DNA of 64,000 bases from Bacillota bacterium (lineage in GTDB: Bacteria; Bacillota; Sulfobacillia; Thermaerobacterales; RSA17). How positions within the stretch are numbered: the stretch's first letter is position 1; each line of letters opens with the position of its first letter. Below the pieces are notes generated by a model, which worked only from the letters and a program-made list of their open reading frames with translations, was not told where the DNA came from and did no database searches. Position numbers and translations under genes: made by a program. The stretch spans positions 1 to 64,000 of the forward strand of contig PKRI01000001.1 of assembly GCA_017577485.1 (NCBI GenBank), read 5' to 3'. This document shows, one piece after another, positions 1 through 9,427 of this stretch.

Positions 1-288
1 CCCCGTAGTCGGTTGGTTTCGTCACCAAGCCCACTACCGGGGAGCGATGGCCTTTCCTCTCATTCAGGCCTTTTTACAGACAATAGCGGACGTGACTCTT
101 GTTCAGTCATCCGCTTGCTCCCCCGAAGATTAGCTCCAAGGCCCCGTGCCCTTAGAGAATTAGGTTTGGGAATAGATCCCTTAGCCAAAATTGCTGCCAC
201 ATAATCTCGTGTCCTCCTACGCGGGTATCCGCAACGGTTTCGCTTTGGCCGTGGCATATTGGGCCTAACGACCGTAGCAGCAACGATG

Positions 289-346
289 AAGGGGCAGGCC
301 ATCAGCCTGCCCCTTGTTACCGCGAGATACCCCCTAGGGGTATCTC
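289..346. terminator. Two adjacent perfect hairpins downstream of rpoD
   Basis: The first is an 11-base perfect inverted repeat (AAGGGGCAGGC, 289-299 with 305-315) around a 5-base loop. The second is a 10-base perfect repeat (GAGATACCCC, 324-333 with 337-346) around a 3-base loop. They are the first strong structures after the rpoD stop on the minus strand and could end that operon. Neither has a clear T-run, and both lie inside the presumed IS end, so they may belong to the element instead. Confidence 0.4.
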
Positions 347-360
347 CTACTGTCATCAGT

Positions 361-400
361 GAACGTGATTTACTGACACCCGAGCGTGACTTACTGACAT
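361..400. repeat. Paired 19-base direct repeats, probable IS terminal repeats
   Basis: Copies at 361-379 and 382-400 share GTGA(T/C)TTACTGACA, with differences at only a few bases. They abut the less GC-rich block on their left and the rpoD gene on their right. They may be transposase-binding repeats at an element end. Confidence 0.55.
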
Positions 401-419
401 CACGAATGAGACCCGACAA

Positions 420-1586
420 CTACTCAAGATAATCCTTGAGCTTCTTGCTCCGGCTGGGATGGCGCAACTTGCGCAGCGCCTTGGCCTCGATCTGCCGGAT
501 GCGCTCGCGGGTAACCCCGAACACCTGGCCCACTTCCTCCAGGGTGCGCGGCCGGCCGTCGTCCAGGCCGAAGCGCAGGCGCAGCACATCGCGCTCACGG
601 CAGGTGAGGGTGTTGAGCACCTCCTGCAGCTGCTCCTTGAGCAGCGTGTACGAAGCCGCCTCGGCGGGCGCCAGGGCTTCCTCGTCCTCGATGAAGTCCA
701 CCAGGTGGCTGTCCTCTTCCTCGCCGATGGGCGTCTCCAGCGACACCGGCTCCTGGGCGATCTTGAGGATCTCGCGCACCCGGTTGGCGTCGATGCCCAT
801 GCGCTCGCCGATCTCCTCCGGCGTGGGCTCCCGCCCCAGCTCCTGCACCAGCTGCCGCTGGATCCGGATCAGCTTGTTGATGGTCTCGACCATGTGCACC
901 GGGATCCGGATGGTCCGCGCCTGGTCGGCGATGGCCCGGGTGATGGCCTGCCGGATCCACCACGTGGCATAGGTGCTGAACTTGAAGCCCTTGCGGTAGT
1001 CGAACTTCTCCACGGCCTTCAGCAGGCCCAGATTGCCTTCCTGGATCAGATCCAGGAACAGCATCCCGCGGCCCACGTAGCGCTTGGCGATGCTGACCAC
1101 CAGGCGCAGGTTGGCCTCGGCCAGCTTGCGCCGGGCCTCCTCGTCGCCCTGCTCGATGCGCTTGGCCAGTTCCACCTCTTCCTCGGCGGTCAGCAGCGGC
1201 ACGCGGCCGATCTCCTTGAGGTACATCCGGACCGGATCGTCGATGGCCACCCCTTCGGGGACCTCGAGATCGTCGTCCGGCTCTTCCTCGCGGATGCGGC
1301 CGTTGCCCGGGGCCGCGGCTCTGGACTTGCCCTCGTCCTCACCCAGGACGTCGATGCCCATGGAGTCGAGGCGGTCGTAGAGTTCCTCCACCTGCTCCTC
1401 CGTCAACTCGACGTCCTCCAACGCGTCCATGATCTCGTCGTAGGCGAGGGTCCCCTGCTGCCGGCCCCGCTCCACCAGTTCACGAACCTGCTCGATCTCG
1501 AAAACCTTCACGCCGTCCTCCGCAACCCCGTCCTGCTGGGGCACGTTCTTGCTGTTCTGGTCCTGCTTGCGGCTGCGCCTGGCCAC
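420..1586 (-). CDS. rpoD: Primary sigma factor RpoD/SigA
   Basis: Housekeeping sigma-70 that directs RNA polymerase to vegetative promoters. The product is 388 residues from the preferred GTG at 1584-1586. A Shine-Dalgarno AGGAGG at 1595-1600 is 8 bases upstream; the in-frame GTG at 1593-1595 lies inside that ribosome site, so it was rejected. Visible parts are a short acidic region 1.1 (about residues 32-77), region 1.2 with DDPVRMYLKEIG (about 116-127), region 2 with the FSTYATWWIRQAI core (about 203-215), region 3, and region 4 with VTRERIRQIEAKALRKLRHP near the C-terminus. It is the last gene of the ppsR-ppdK-dnaG-rpoD run. The dnaG stop lies between its ribosome site and its start, the usual macromolecular-synthesis arrangement. 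Identification is secure. Confidence 0.97.
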   Translation of the reverse strand: MARRSRKQDQNSKNVPQQDGVAEDGVKVFEIEQVRELVERGRQQGTLAYDEIMDALEDVELTEEQVEELYDRLDSMGIDVLGEDEGKSRAAAPGNGRIREEEPDDDLEVPEGVAIDDPVRMYLKEIGRVPLLTAEEEVELAKRIEQGDEEARRKLAEANLRLVVSIAKRYVGRGMLFLDLIQEGNLGLLKAVEKFDYRKGFKFSTYATWWIRQAITRAIADQARTIRIPVHMVETINKLIRIQRQLVQELGREPTPEEIGERMGIDANRVREILKIAQEPVSLETPIGEEEDSHLVDFIEDEEALAPAEAASYTLLKEQLQEVLNTLTCRERDVLRLRFGLDDGRPRTLEEVGQVFGVTRERIRQIEAKALRKLRHPSRSKKLKDYLE

Positions 1587-1591
1587 CCTCG

Positions 1592-3571
1592 TCACCTCCT
1601 CTCGCTCTCGATCCCCCGGAGTTTGCGTTGGAGCTCGTCATGCTCTAGAATCAAACTACCGGGAACCTCTTCTCCGGCGCTCTCGCGCTGAAGAATCAGT
1701 TGCCTCAGTTCACTGGCGCGCCGCTCGATCCTGGCGCGCTCCAACCTCTGCACGCAGTCGTCCACCAGCGCAACAGCGTCGCCCGGCGGCGGTCCGGCCA
1801 TGATGAGGCCGCCGACCCAGGACGCCGCCTCATCCGTAAGTAAGTTATCGAATACTAGCCGGCCCCATGGTTTCCTTTCGGGGCTTGTTTCGCCTGCCGT
1901 TACTTCGCCCGCCGGCGTCCCGTTCCCCCCGGCGGCTGCTCCCATGGGTGATGCACCCGCCAGCCTGGCCATAACCTCCACCGCCTCGCGGGCCCGCGGG
2001 TCGGTAAACGCGCCGGGCTCGACCCGTGCCAGCACCCGCCGCACCAGGTCGGGCTCGTGCAGCAGCGCCCGCACCAGTTCCCGCTCGGCGCGCACGTGCC
2101 CCGGGACCGCCGGGACGCCGCCCGGATGGATGGACCTTCCACCGCGGGACCTTAGCCTACCCACGGCCTCCCGCGACTTATTCCGAATTCCGTCACCACC
2201 CGGGCCGGCGACGCCGCGGCCCGCAGCGGCCCGGCCGCTGACGACAGGATCCGTCACAGCACGGCGCCGTCCCACCAGGCGCGCCAGTTCCGCCCGCAGG
2301 GCTGCCTCGTCGACGCCGAGGCGCTCTGCGAAGCGGCGCATGTAGTCGCTGCGGGCCACCGCGCTCTCCAGCGACGCCCACCAGGGAGCCACCAGGCGAA
2401 CCACCTGGGCCTTGCCCTCGGGCCGCAGCACGTCGTGAGCCTGCAGGGCCCGGTCGAACACGTAGTCCACCAGCGGCTGGGCCCGGTCCAGCAGGGCCTG
2501 GAAGGCCGCCGCGCCCCGCTCCCGGATCAGGCTGTCGGGGTCGTGGCCCTGCGGCAGGCGGACGATGAACACGCTGGAGGCTCGTCCCAGGCGCGCGAAG
2601 TGCTCCAGCCCCCGCATGGTGGCCCGGTCGCCGGCGGCATCGGCATCGTAGGCGATGTAGATCCGGCCGGCGTGCCGCACCAGCATCCGGGCCTGGTCCT
2701 CGCTCAGCGCCGTGCCCAGCGACGCCACCGCTTCCTCGAAGCCCGACTGGTGGGCGGTGACCGCGTCCATGTACCCCTCGACGATGATGGCCCGGTCCCG
2801 CTGGCGCATCCGGCCCCGGGCACGGTCCAGCGCGTACAGGACCCGGCTCTTGTGAAACAGCGGCGTCTCCGGGCTGTTCAGGTACTTGGGCTGGTCGTCG
2901 CCCAGGGTGCGGCCGCCGAAGGCGATGACGCGCCCGCGCTCATCGCGGATCGGGAACATCAGCCGGCCGCGGAAGCGGTCGTAGGTGCTCCCGTCCTCCT
3001 TGCGGATGACCAGGCCCGCCTCCACCAGCAGGTCCGGGGCGACGCCCCTGGACCGCAGCGCCGAGCCCAGGGCGTCCCATTCGGCCTCGGACCAGCCCAG
3101 CCCGAAACTGCGGACGGTTCCGGCCTCGAGGCCCCGCCGGTGCAGGTACTGCCGGGCTCCTTCCGCCGAGGGTGCCCGCAACAGCAGGTTTTCAAAGTAC
3201 CGGGCCGCCCGTTCCATCACATCGAGCAGCGCCTTGCGCTGCGCCTGCAGCCGGCGCTGTTCGGGGCTCAGCGCCCGGTCGGGGAGCGTCACGCCGGCCC
3301 GTTCCGCCAGCAGCTCCAGGGCCTGCCGGAAGTCGAGACCCCGGTGCTCCATCACGAAGGTGAACACGTCGCCGCCCTTCTGGCAGCCAAAGCAGTAGAA
3401 CATCTGCCGGTCGGGCGACACGTTGAACGAGGGCGTGTCTTCGTCGTGGAACGGGCAGAGCCCGACGTAGTTGCGGCCCGCGCGGCGGAGCGCCACGTGC
3501 TCGGAGATCACGTCGACGATGTCGATGCGGCTGCGCACTTCTTCGACGACATCGTCGCGACGGTCGTGCAC
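1592..3571 (-). CDS. dnaG: DNA primase
   Basis: Makes RNA primers at the replication fork. The product is 659 residues from a GTG at 3569-3571, preceded by AGGAGG at 3575-3580. The frame stays open further upstream, but that part lacks family similarity and crosses the promoter region. The N-terminus has the CHC2 zinc ribbon (CPFH then CFGC). The central TOPRIM domain shows EGYMDAV and YDADAAGDRA. The C-terminal third, which binds the replicative helicase in this family, is poorly conserved and has a Gly/Arg-rich linker. The stop lies just before the preferred rpoD start. Synteny with sigA is as in Bacillus. Confidence 0.95.
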   Translation of the reverse strand: MHDRRDDVVEEVRSRIDIVDVISEHVALRRAGRNYVGLCPFHDEDTPSFNVSPDRQMFYCFGCQKGGDVFTFVMEHRGLDFRQALELLAERAGVTLPDRALSPEQRRLQAQRKALLDVMERAARYFENLLLRAPSAEGARQYLHRRGLEAGTVRSFGLGWSEAEWDALGSALRSRGVAPDLLVEAGLVIRKEDGSTYDRFRGRLMFPIRDERGRVIAFGGRTLGDDQPKYLNSPETPLFHKSRVLYALDRARGRMRQRDRAIIVEGYMDAVTAHQSGFEEAVASLGTALSEDQARMLVRHAGRIYIAYDADAAGDRATMRGLEHFARLGRASSVFIVRLPQGHDPDSLIRERGAAAFQALLDRAQPLVDYVFDRALQAHDVLRPEGKAQVVRLVAPWWASLESAVARSDYMRRFAERLGVDEAALRAELARLVGRRRAVTDPVVSGRAAAGRGVAGPGGDGIRNKSREAVGRLRSRGGRSIHPGGVPAVPGHVRAERELVRALLHEPDLVRRVLARVEPGAFTDPRAREAVEVMARLAGASPMGAAAGGNGTPAGEVTAGETSPERKPWGRLVFDNLLTDEAASWVGGLIMAGPPPGDAVALVDDCVQRLERARIERRASELRQLILQRESAGEEVPGSLILEHDELQRKLRGIESERR

Positions 3572-3644
3572 GCTCCTCCTCCCCGCACCTTCGATCTGGG
3601 CCCGTTGACGCTTCGACACCTTCCGGTCAGGTCCTGTCGCTTTA

Positions 3645-3669
3645 ATTATAAAGATTTGTTTCCTATCAA
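3645..3669 (-). promoter_or_regulatory. AT-rich promoter candidate for dnaG-rpoD
   Basis: The 113-base gap between ppdK and dnaG is strikingly AT-rich. On the minus strand it carries TATAAT (3645-3650) and an upstream TTGATA (3664-3669), but their spacing is only 13 bases. The -10 therefore probably works with a different, weaker -35. This suggests dnaG-rpoD has its own transcription start. Confidence 0.4.
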
Positions 3670-3684
3670 GATTCTCTCTTAATT

Positions 3685-6426
3685 TTATGACGATTCCAAG
3701 CCGGCCGGTGTTCCGGGGTCGGCCAGCGCGGCGTGGGCGGCCGCCAGGCGCGCCACCGCCACCCGGAACGGCGAACATGATACGTAGTCGAGGCCCGCCC
3801 GGTGACAGAAGGCGATGGAATCGGGGTCGCCGCCGTGCTCGCCGCAGATGCCCACTTTGAGGCCGGGCCGGGCCGCGCGGCCGGCCGACACCGCCATCCG
3901 GATCAGGCTGCCGACGCCTTCCACGTCCAGGGTGATGAAGGGGTTGGCCTCCAGGATCCCTTCCTCCAGATACCGGTGCAGGAACTTGGCCTCGGCGTCG
4001 TCCCGGCTGAAACCGAAGGTGGTCTGGGTCAGGTCATTGGTGCCGAACGAGAAGAAGTCGGCGAACCGGGCCACCTGGCCGGCGGTGACACACGCCCGGG
4101 GCACCTCGATCATGGTGCCCACGGGGCAGTCCAGCGGCACGCCGGTCTCCCGGGACACCCGGGCCGCCGTTTCCTCCACCAGGCGGCGCAGCCGCTCCAG
4201 TTCCCGGGCCTCGGCCACCAGAGGGATCATGACCTCGGGCCGGGCGTCCACGCCTTCCCGGCGCAGCTGGGCGGCCGCCTCGAACAGGGCCCGGGCCTGC
4301 ATGGCGTAGATCTCGGGGAAGGTAATGGCCAGGCGGCAGCCGCGGTGGCCCAGCATGGGGTTGGCCTCGGCCAGAGCCCGCACCCGGGCCAGCATGCGCT
4401 CCACCCGGGCCAGTTCGGCCGGATCGCCGCCCTCCTGCCGCAGCCGCTGGGCCTCGGCCGCCAGGTGGCCCTCATCGGGCAGGAACTCGTGCAGGGGCGG
4501 GTCCAGCAGGCGAACCGTGACCGGCAGCCCGGCCATGGCCTTGAGAATTCCGTAGAAATCGCCGCGCTGGACCGGCAGCAACTGCTCCAGGGCCTCCCGG
4601 CGCTCCTCCTCCGTTTCCGCCAGGATCATGCGCTGGACCAGGGGCAGGCGGTCGGCGCCCATGAACATGTGCTCGGTCCGGCACAGGCCGATGCCCTCGG
4701 CACCGAAGGCCCGGGCACGGGCGGCGTCCTCGGGGGTGTCGGCGTTGGCGCGCACCCCCAGGCGGCGGATCTGGTCGGCCCACCCCAGCAGCGTCTCGAA
4801 CTCAGGCCGGGTCTCGGGGTCCACCAGCGGCACCTCCTGGGCGAAAACCCGCCCGGTGGAGCCGTCGATGGCGATGCGCGCGCCGGCGGGAAGTTCCACG
4901 TCGCCGATGCGGGCCACGCCCCGCTCCAGGTCGATCTGGACGGCGTCGCAGCCCACCACGCAGGGCTTGCCCATGCCGCGGGCCACGATGGCGGCGTGGC
5001 AGGTCATGCCGCCCCGGCTGGTGAGGATGCCCTGGGCGGCGATCATGCCGTGGATGTCGTCGGGCGTGGTTTCGGGGCGCACCAGGATGACGGCGGTGCC
5101 CGCGGCGGCCAGGCGCTGGGCCTCGTCGGGGTCGAAGACGATGGCTCCCACCGCAGCACCCGGCGACGCCGGCAGTCCCTGGGCCACCGCCTGGCCCGCC
5201 GCTTCAGGCGCCACGGTCTTGTGCAGCAGCCGCTGGATCTGCTGCGGTTCCACCCGCCGCACGGCCTCGCGCTGGTCGATCAGGCCTTCCTGGACCAGGT
5301 CGCAGGCGATACGGACGGCGGCAGCGGCGGTGCGCTTGCCCGCCCTGGTCTGAAGCAGGTACAGGCGGCCCCGCTCCACCGTGAACTCGATGTCCTGCAT
5401 GTCGCGGTAGTGGCGTTCCAGGCGGGCCGCCGCCTCGCTCAGCTGAGCGTACAGGTCCGGGTGCTCCTGGGCCAGGCGACTGATGGGCAGCGGCGTCCGG
5501 ATGCCGGCCACGACATCCTCGCCCTGGGCGTTGGGAAGGTACTCGCCGTAAAGCACCTTCTCGCCGGTGTTGGGGTCGCGGGTGAAGAGCACGCCGGTGC
5601 CCGAGTCGGGGCCCATGTTGCCGAAGACCATGGCCTGGACGTTGACGGCGGTGCCCAGATCGTCGGGGATGCGGTGGGCGCGGCGGTAGACCACCGCCCG
5701 CTCGTTGAGCCAGGACCGGAACACGGCGCCCACCGCCAGCAGCAACTGCTCGCGGGGGTCCAGGGGGAAGGGCCGGCCCGCTTCCCGGGCGGCCAGATCC
5801 AGGTACTCGGCCGTCAGCGCCTCCAGGTCCGCGGCATCCAGGTCCGTGTCGGCGGCGGCGCCCCGGGCGCGCTTCCGGGCCTCCAGGCGCTCCTCGAAGC
5901 GGGCCAGCGGCACCCCCAGCACCACGTCGGCGAACATCTGCACGAAGCGGCGGTAGCAGTCCCAGGCGAAGCGCGGGTCGCCGGTCTGGCGGGCCAATCC
6001 CTGGACCGTGCGGTCGTTGAGGCCCAGGTTGAGGATGGTGTCCATCATGCCGGGCATGGACACGGCGGCCCCGGACCGCACCGACACCAGCAGCGGGTTT
6101 TCCGGGTTTCCGAAGCCCTTGCCCGTGCGGGCCTCAAGGCGCGCCATGGCAGCGAAGACCTGGTCCTCCAGCCCCTCGGGGAAGCGCCCTCCCTGCGCCA
6201 GCGCCTGCCGGCAGGCCTCGGTGGTCACCGTGAAGCCCGGCGGCACCGGCAGGCCGGCCCGGGTCATCTCGGCCAGGTTGGCGCCCTTGCCCCCCAGCAG
6301 GTCCCGCATGCCGCCGTCGCCCTGGTCGAAGTCGTAGACGAACCGCGCCGCCGCGCCGCCTGCTCCCGCTCCCGCCGGCGCTCCCGCGCGCCCTCCCGCG
6401 CCGCCGGCGCCGTCAGTCGTAGCCAA
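3685..6426 (-). CDS. ppdK: Pyruvate, phosphate dikinase
   Basis: Interconverts pyruvate + ATP + phosphate and phosphoenolpyruvate + AMP + pyrophosphate. The product is 913 residues, a little longer than usual because of a Gly/Ala-rich N-terminus. The ATP-grasp domain begins at LLGGKGANLAEM. The swivelling phosphohistidine domain has SRGGMTCHAAIVARG with the catalytic His at about 477. The C-terminal PEP barrel has the FGTNDLTQ motif and CGEHGGDP with the catalytic Cys at about 861. The start is a TTG that overlaps the end of ppsR by 14 bases, with a GGGGG-type ribosome site inside ppsR. Translational coupling to its own regulator, the gene just upstream, supports the assignment. Confidence 0.95.
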   Translation of the reverse strand: MATTDGAGGAGGRAGAPAGAGAGGAAARFVYDFDQGDGGMRDLLGGKGANLAEMTRAGLPVPPGFTVTTEACRQALAQGGRFPEGLEDQVFAAMARLEARTGKGFGNPENPLLVSVRSGAAVSMPGMMDTILNLGLNDRTVQGLARQTGDPRFAWDCYRRFVQMFADVVLGVPLARFEERLEARKRARGAAADTDLDAADLEALTAEYLDLAAREAGRPFPLDPREQLLLAVGAVFRSWLNERAVVYRRAHRIPDDLGTAVNVQAMVFGNMGPDSGTGVLFTRDPNTGEKVLYGEYLPNAQGEDVVAGIRTPLPISRLAQEHPDLYAQLSEAAARLERHYRDMQDIEFTVERGRLYLLQTRAGKRTAAAAVRIACDLVQEGLIDQREAVRRVEPQQIQRLLHKTVAPEAAGQAVAQGLPASPGAAVGAIVFDPDEAQRLAAAGTAVILVRPETTPDDIHGMIAAQGILTSRGGMTCHAAIVARGMGKPCVVGCDAVQIDLERGVARIGDVELPAGARIAIDGSTGRVFAQEVPLVDPETRPEFETLLGWADQIRRLGVRANADTPEDAARARAFGAEGIGLCRTEHMFMGADRLPLVQRMILAETEEERREALEQLLPVQRGDFYGILKAMAGLPVTVRLLDPPLHEFLPDEGHLAAEAQRLRQEGGDPAELARVERMLARVRALAEANPMLGHRGCRLAITFPEIYAMQARALFEAAAQLRREGVDARPEVMIPLVAEARELERLRRLVEETAARVSRETGVPLDCPVGTMIEVPRACVTAGQVARFADFFSFGTNDLTQTTFGFSRDDAEAKFLHRYLEEGILEANPFITLDVEGVGSLIRMAVSAGRAARPGLKVGICGEHGGDPDSIAFCHRAGLDYVSCSPFRVAVARLAAAHAALADPGTPAGLESS

Positions 6427-7261
6427 CGCCGAACGCCCCCTTGTTGAGGATCTGCATGACCTCGGCGGCCGTCTCTTCCACCGCCTTGTTGGTCACGTCG
6501 ATGACGGGACAGCCGATGCGCCGGAACACCTGCTCGGCATAGGCCAACTCTTCCCGGATCCGCTCCGGATCGCCGTAGCGGCCGGCCGCCGCCGCCCCCA
6601 GCTTACGCAGGCGCTGCAAGCGGATCTGCTGCAGCTTTTCAGGCTGGATGGTGAGCCCCACCACGCGCCCCGGCGGCAGCCGGAACAGCGCCGCGGGCGG
6701 CTCCACCTCGGGCACCAGCGGCACGTTGGCCACCTTGAGGTTGCGGTTGGCCAGGTACATGCTGACCGGCGTCTTGGAGGTGCGCGAAACGCCGATCAGC
6801 ACCACGTCGGCTTTGGACAGGTTGTGCAGATCCTTGCCGTCGTCACACCGTACGGTGAACTCGATGGCCTCGATGCGGGAGAAGTACTGCTCGTCCAGGC
6901 GGTGGATCAGGCCGGGCTCCAGGCGGGGCTCCATCTTCAGCATCCCGCGCAGGGCCTCCATCACCGGGCCCATGACGTCCACCGAGGGGATGCCGGCCGC
7001 CTCCGCCTCCCGGGCCAGCAGCCGCCGCAGGTCGGGGTGGATCAGCGTGTAGACGATCAGGCACGGGCGCCGGGCCCGGGCCACCACGTCGCGGACGGCG
7101 TCGGCGGTGTCGATGTAAGGCACCCGCCGCACCTCGGCCGCGGTGCCCTGGTTGAACTGGGTGATGGCCGCCCGTACCACCAGTTCGGCGGTCTCGCCCA
7201 GGGAGTCGGAAACCACGTACACGACGGGCCGTGCAGGCTGGCCGTCGGCCCCCGCCATCAC
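6413..7261 (-). CDS. ppsR: PPDK/PEP synthase regulatory protein (bifunctional kinase-phosphorylase, DUF299)
   Basis: Members of this family switch pyruvate phosphate dikinase or PEP synthase off and on by ADP-dependent phosphorylation and Pi-dependent dephosphorylation of a threonine next to the catalytic histidine. The product is about 282 residues, starting YVVSDSLGETAELV, with the P-loop-like GVSRTSKTPVS at about 150-160. The target gene ppdK follows and overlaps, so PPDK is almost surely the substrate. The start is GTG 7261 or the next codon, ATG 7258; the G-rich ribosome site fits either. This is the yqfL position of the Bacillus cluster. Confidence 0.93.
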   Translation of the reverse strand: MMAGADGQPARPVVYVVSDSLGETAELVVRAAITQFNQGTAAEVRRVPYIDTADAVRDVVARARRPCLIVYTLIHPDLRRLLAREAEAAGIPSVDVMGPVMEALRGMLKMEPRLEPGLIHRLDEQYFSRIEAIEFTVRCDDGKDLHNLSKADVVLIGVSRTSKTPVSMYLANRNLKVANVPLVPEVEPPAALFRLPPGRVVGLTIQPEKLQQIRLQRLRKLGAAAAGRYGDPERIREELAYAEQVFRRIGCPVIDVTNKAVEETAAEVMQILNKGAFGVGYD

Positions 7262-7348
7262 CGGCTTCTCCCCCCGAGCCTGCCCGCTTGCTCGCGAGCC
7301 TGCGCGGTTCTGCCTGCCCGCTTCTCCACCGGAACCTGCCGGTCGCCC

Positions 7349-9427
7349 TCACACCGCCAGTCGCGACAGGTCCAGGGGCCGCCCCACCAGGTCGGCGACG
7401 CCGCGCAGCAGCGCCAACCGGTTGCGGCGGACCCCTTCATCCTCGGCCATCACCAGAACGTCGTCAAGGAACCGGTCCACGGGCGGCCGCAGCCGCGCCG
7501 CCACCCGGTAGAACTCGTCGTATTCGCCGGCCTCCAGCAGGGGCGCGGCCTCGCGGGCCACCGCTTCCAGGTCTTCGTGGAGCCGGCGTTCGGCGTCGTG
7601 CTCGAAGAGGCTGGGGTCGACTTCCCCGCCCTCGAAATTGCGCGACAGGTTGTATGCGCGCCGGAAGGCGGTGTACACGTCGTCGAAGTGGGCGCTGTCC
7701 AGCAGGCGCTGCCCGGCCGCGGCCCGGTCCCACACGTCGGGGACCACGTCGCTGCCGGCGGCCAGGACGGCGTCCACCAGGTCGGGCCGCACCCCGGCCT
7801 CCCGCAGCAAGCCTTCCAGCCGGCCCTGCAGGAAGGCGGCCAGGCGCCGCAGCACCCCTTCGCGGTCTTCGGCTCCCCGCCCTGCCGGCAGGTCGCCGTA
7901 ACCGTCCAGGGCCTGGGACAGGGCCCGGGACAGGGAGATCCCGAGGCCGGCCTCCCGGCAGAGGTTGAGCAGGGCCAGGGCGTGCCGCCGCAGGCCGTAG
8001 GGGTCGTGGGACCCGGTGGGCTCCAGCCCGGCGGCGAAGGCGCCGGCCAGGGTGTCCAGGCGGTCGGCCGCGGCCAGCAGCCGCCCCGGGACGGTGACGG
8101 GCAGGGCCGCGCTGCCGGGCCTGGGCAGGTACTGCTCGGCCAGGGCCTGGGCCACCGGCTCGGGCTCACCGGAGTGGCGGGCGTACTCCCGGCCGGCGAT
8201 GCCCTCCAGTTCCGGGAACTCGAAGACCAGATCGGTCACCTGGTCGGCCTTGGCCAGGTGGGCGGCCCGCAGGGCGTGGGCCCGGTCGTCGCCGGCGACG
8301 CCCAGCTGGCCGGCCAGCCACTCCACCAGGCGCTCCAGGCGGCGGGTCTTGTCCAGCAGGGAGCCCAGTCCCTCCAGGAAGGCCACGTTGGCCAGGCGCG
8401 GCACGTAGCCGGCCAGCGGCTGCCGGCGGTCCTCGTCGTAGAAGAACTTGGCGTCGGCCAGGCGCGCCCGCAGGACCTTCTCGTTGCCGGCGCGGACCAC
8501 GTCCAGGCCCGTGTCGTCGCCGTTGCGCACCGCCACGAACAATGGCATGAGGCGCCCGTCGCCGCCCCGCACCGGGAAATAGCGCTGGTGGACCCGCATG
8601 GTGGTCATCAGCAGTTCTTCGGGCAGGTCCAGGTACTCGGGCGCGAAGGACCCGGTGAAGGCGGTGGGCCATTCCACCAGGTCGGTGACCTCTTCCAGGG
8701 TGCTCTCCTCGACCACGGCCTCGCCGCCCTGGGCGGCCGCCGCCTCCTGGACCAGTTCCAGCACGCGGCGGCGCCGCTGGTCGCGGTCGGCCAGGACGAA
8801 GGCGCGCCGCAGCACCTCGGGCAGGTCGGCGGCGTGGGGCACCGGGTGCGGTCCGGGCGCCAGGGTGCGGTGGCCCCGGGTCAGCCGGCCGGCCTCGACG
8901 CCGGCAAAGGATGCGGGCAGCACTTCGTCGTCCAGCAGGGCCAGGAGCCAACGGACGGGCCGGATGAAGCGCTGGCCCGGCCCCCAGCGCATGGCCCGGG
9001 GAAACTCGATGCGGCCGGGCAGGTCCGATAGGGCCGCCGGCAGCACCTGCCGGGCCGGGCGGCCGGGCTGGTGCCGCCGGGCGAAGACGTAGGGGCCCTG
9101 GGGGGTTTCCCGGATCTCCAGGTCCTGGACCGCCACGCCCTGGCTGCGGGCGAAGCCCTCGGCGGCGCGGGTGGGCCGGCCGTCCTGGTCGAAGGCCGCC
9201 GCCCGCGACGGGCCGCGGACCCACTCCACCAGGTCCTCCTGGACCTCGGCCACGTCGCCGGCCATCAGGATCAGGCGGCGGGGCGAGGCCAGCACCTGCA
9301 CCCGACCCACCTTCAGCCGCAGTTCCTCGAACATGGCCCGGGCCGCCGCCTCCAGGCCCGCGGCGGCGGTGGGCACGAAGCGGGCGGGGATCTCCTCGCA
9401 GCCGATCTCGAAGGCCAGGCGGCTCAT
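7349..9427 (-). CDS. glyS: Glycyl-tRNA synthetase, beta subunit
   Basis: The beta chain of the bacterial alpha2-beta2 glycyl-tRNA synthetase, which binds tRNA-Gly. The product is 692 residues. It begins LAFEIGCEEIPARFVP, the family signature, and carries the MTTMRVHQRYFPV and NGDDTGLDVVRAGNEKVL stretches. The C-terminal third is the DALR-like anticodon-binding region. Its ATG overlaps the glyQ stop (ATGA at 9424-9427), so the two subunits are translationally coupled under the same T-box leader. Confidence 0.96.
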   Translation of the reverse strand: MSRLAFEIGCEEIPARFVPTAAAGLEAAARAMFEELRLKVGRVQVLASPRRLILMAGDVAEVQEDLVEWVRGPSRAAAFDQDGRPTRAAEGFARSQGVAVQDLEIRETPQGPYVFARRHQPGRPARQVLPAALSDLPGRIEFPRAMRWGPGQRFIRPVRWLLALLDDEVLPASFAGVEAGRLTRGHRTLAPGPHPVPHAADLPEVLRRAFVLADRDQRRRRVLELVQEAAAAQGGEAVVEESTLEEVTDLVEWPTAFTGSFAPEYLDLPEELLMTTMRVHQRYFPVRGGDGRLMPLFVAVRNGDDTGLDVVRAGNEKVLRARLADAKFFYDEDRRQPLAGYVPRLANVAFLEGLGSLLDKTRRLERLVEWLAGQLGVAGDDRAHALRAAHLAKADQVTDLVFEFPELEGIAGREYARHSGEPEPVAQALAEQYLPRPGSAALPVTVPGRLLAAADRLDTLAGAFAAGLEPTGSHDPYGLRRHALALLNLCREAGLGISLSRALSQALDGYGDLPAGRGAEDREGVLRRLAAFLQGRLEGLLREAGVRPDLVDAVLAAGSDVVPDVWDRAAAGQRLLDSAHFDDVYTAFRRAYNLSRNFEGGEVDPSLFEHDAERRLHEDLEAVAREAAPLLEAGEYDEFYRVAARLRPPVDRFLDDVLVMAEDEGVRRNRLALLRGVADLVGRPLDLSRLAV

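Larger units (their letters stand above)
1..400. mobile_element. Probable terminal part of an insertion sequence (IS21-like ends)
   Basis: No convincing gene was found here. Base composition is less GC-rich than in the flanking genes. At the right end are two copies of a 19-base sequence; on the minus strand they start TGTCAGTAAGTCACG and TGTCAGTAAATCACG, 21 bases apart. A TG...CA terminus followed by repeated internal copies is typical of IS21-family ends. That points to an element edge at about position 400, 20 bases past the rpoD stop, with the transposase genes to the left of the window. The interior holds inverted repeats at 289-315 and 324-346 and a weak hairpin plus T-run at 49-75. The family call is an inference; no transposase is visible. 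Confidence 0.4.

Noticed and set aside
60..419. 119-codon minus-strand frame in the left-edge region
   Set aside because: It is rich in Arg, Ser and Pro, spans the presumed IS terminal repeats and hairpins, and has no recognisable motif.
3802..6447. 881-codon open frame antisense to ppdK
   Set aside because: It is a GC-bias shadow: the composition is rich in Gly, Ala, His and Gln without any family motif, and ppdK is certain on the other strand. Similar long antisense frames over glyS, leuS, dnaK, lepA and pgpH were rejected for the same reason.
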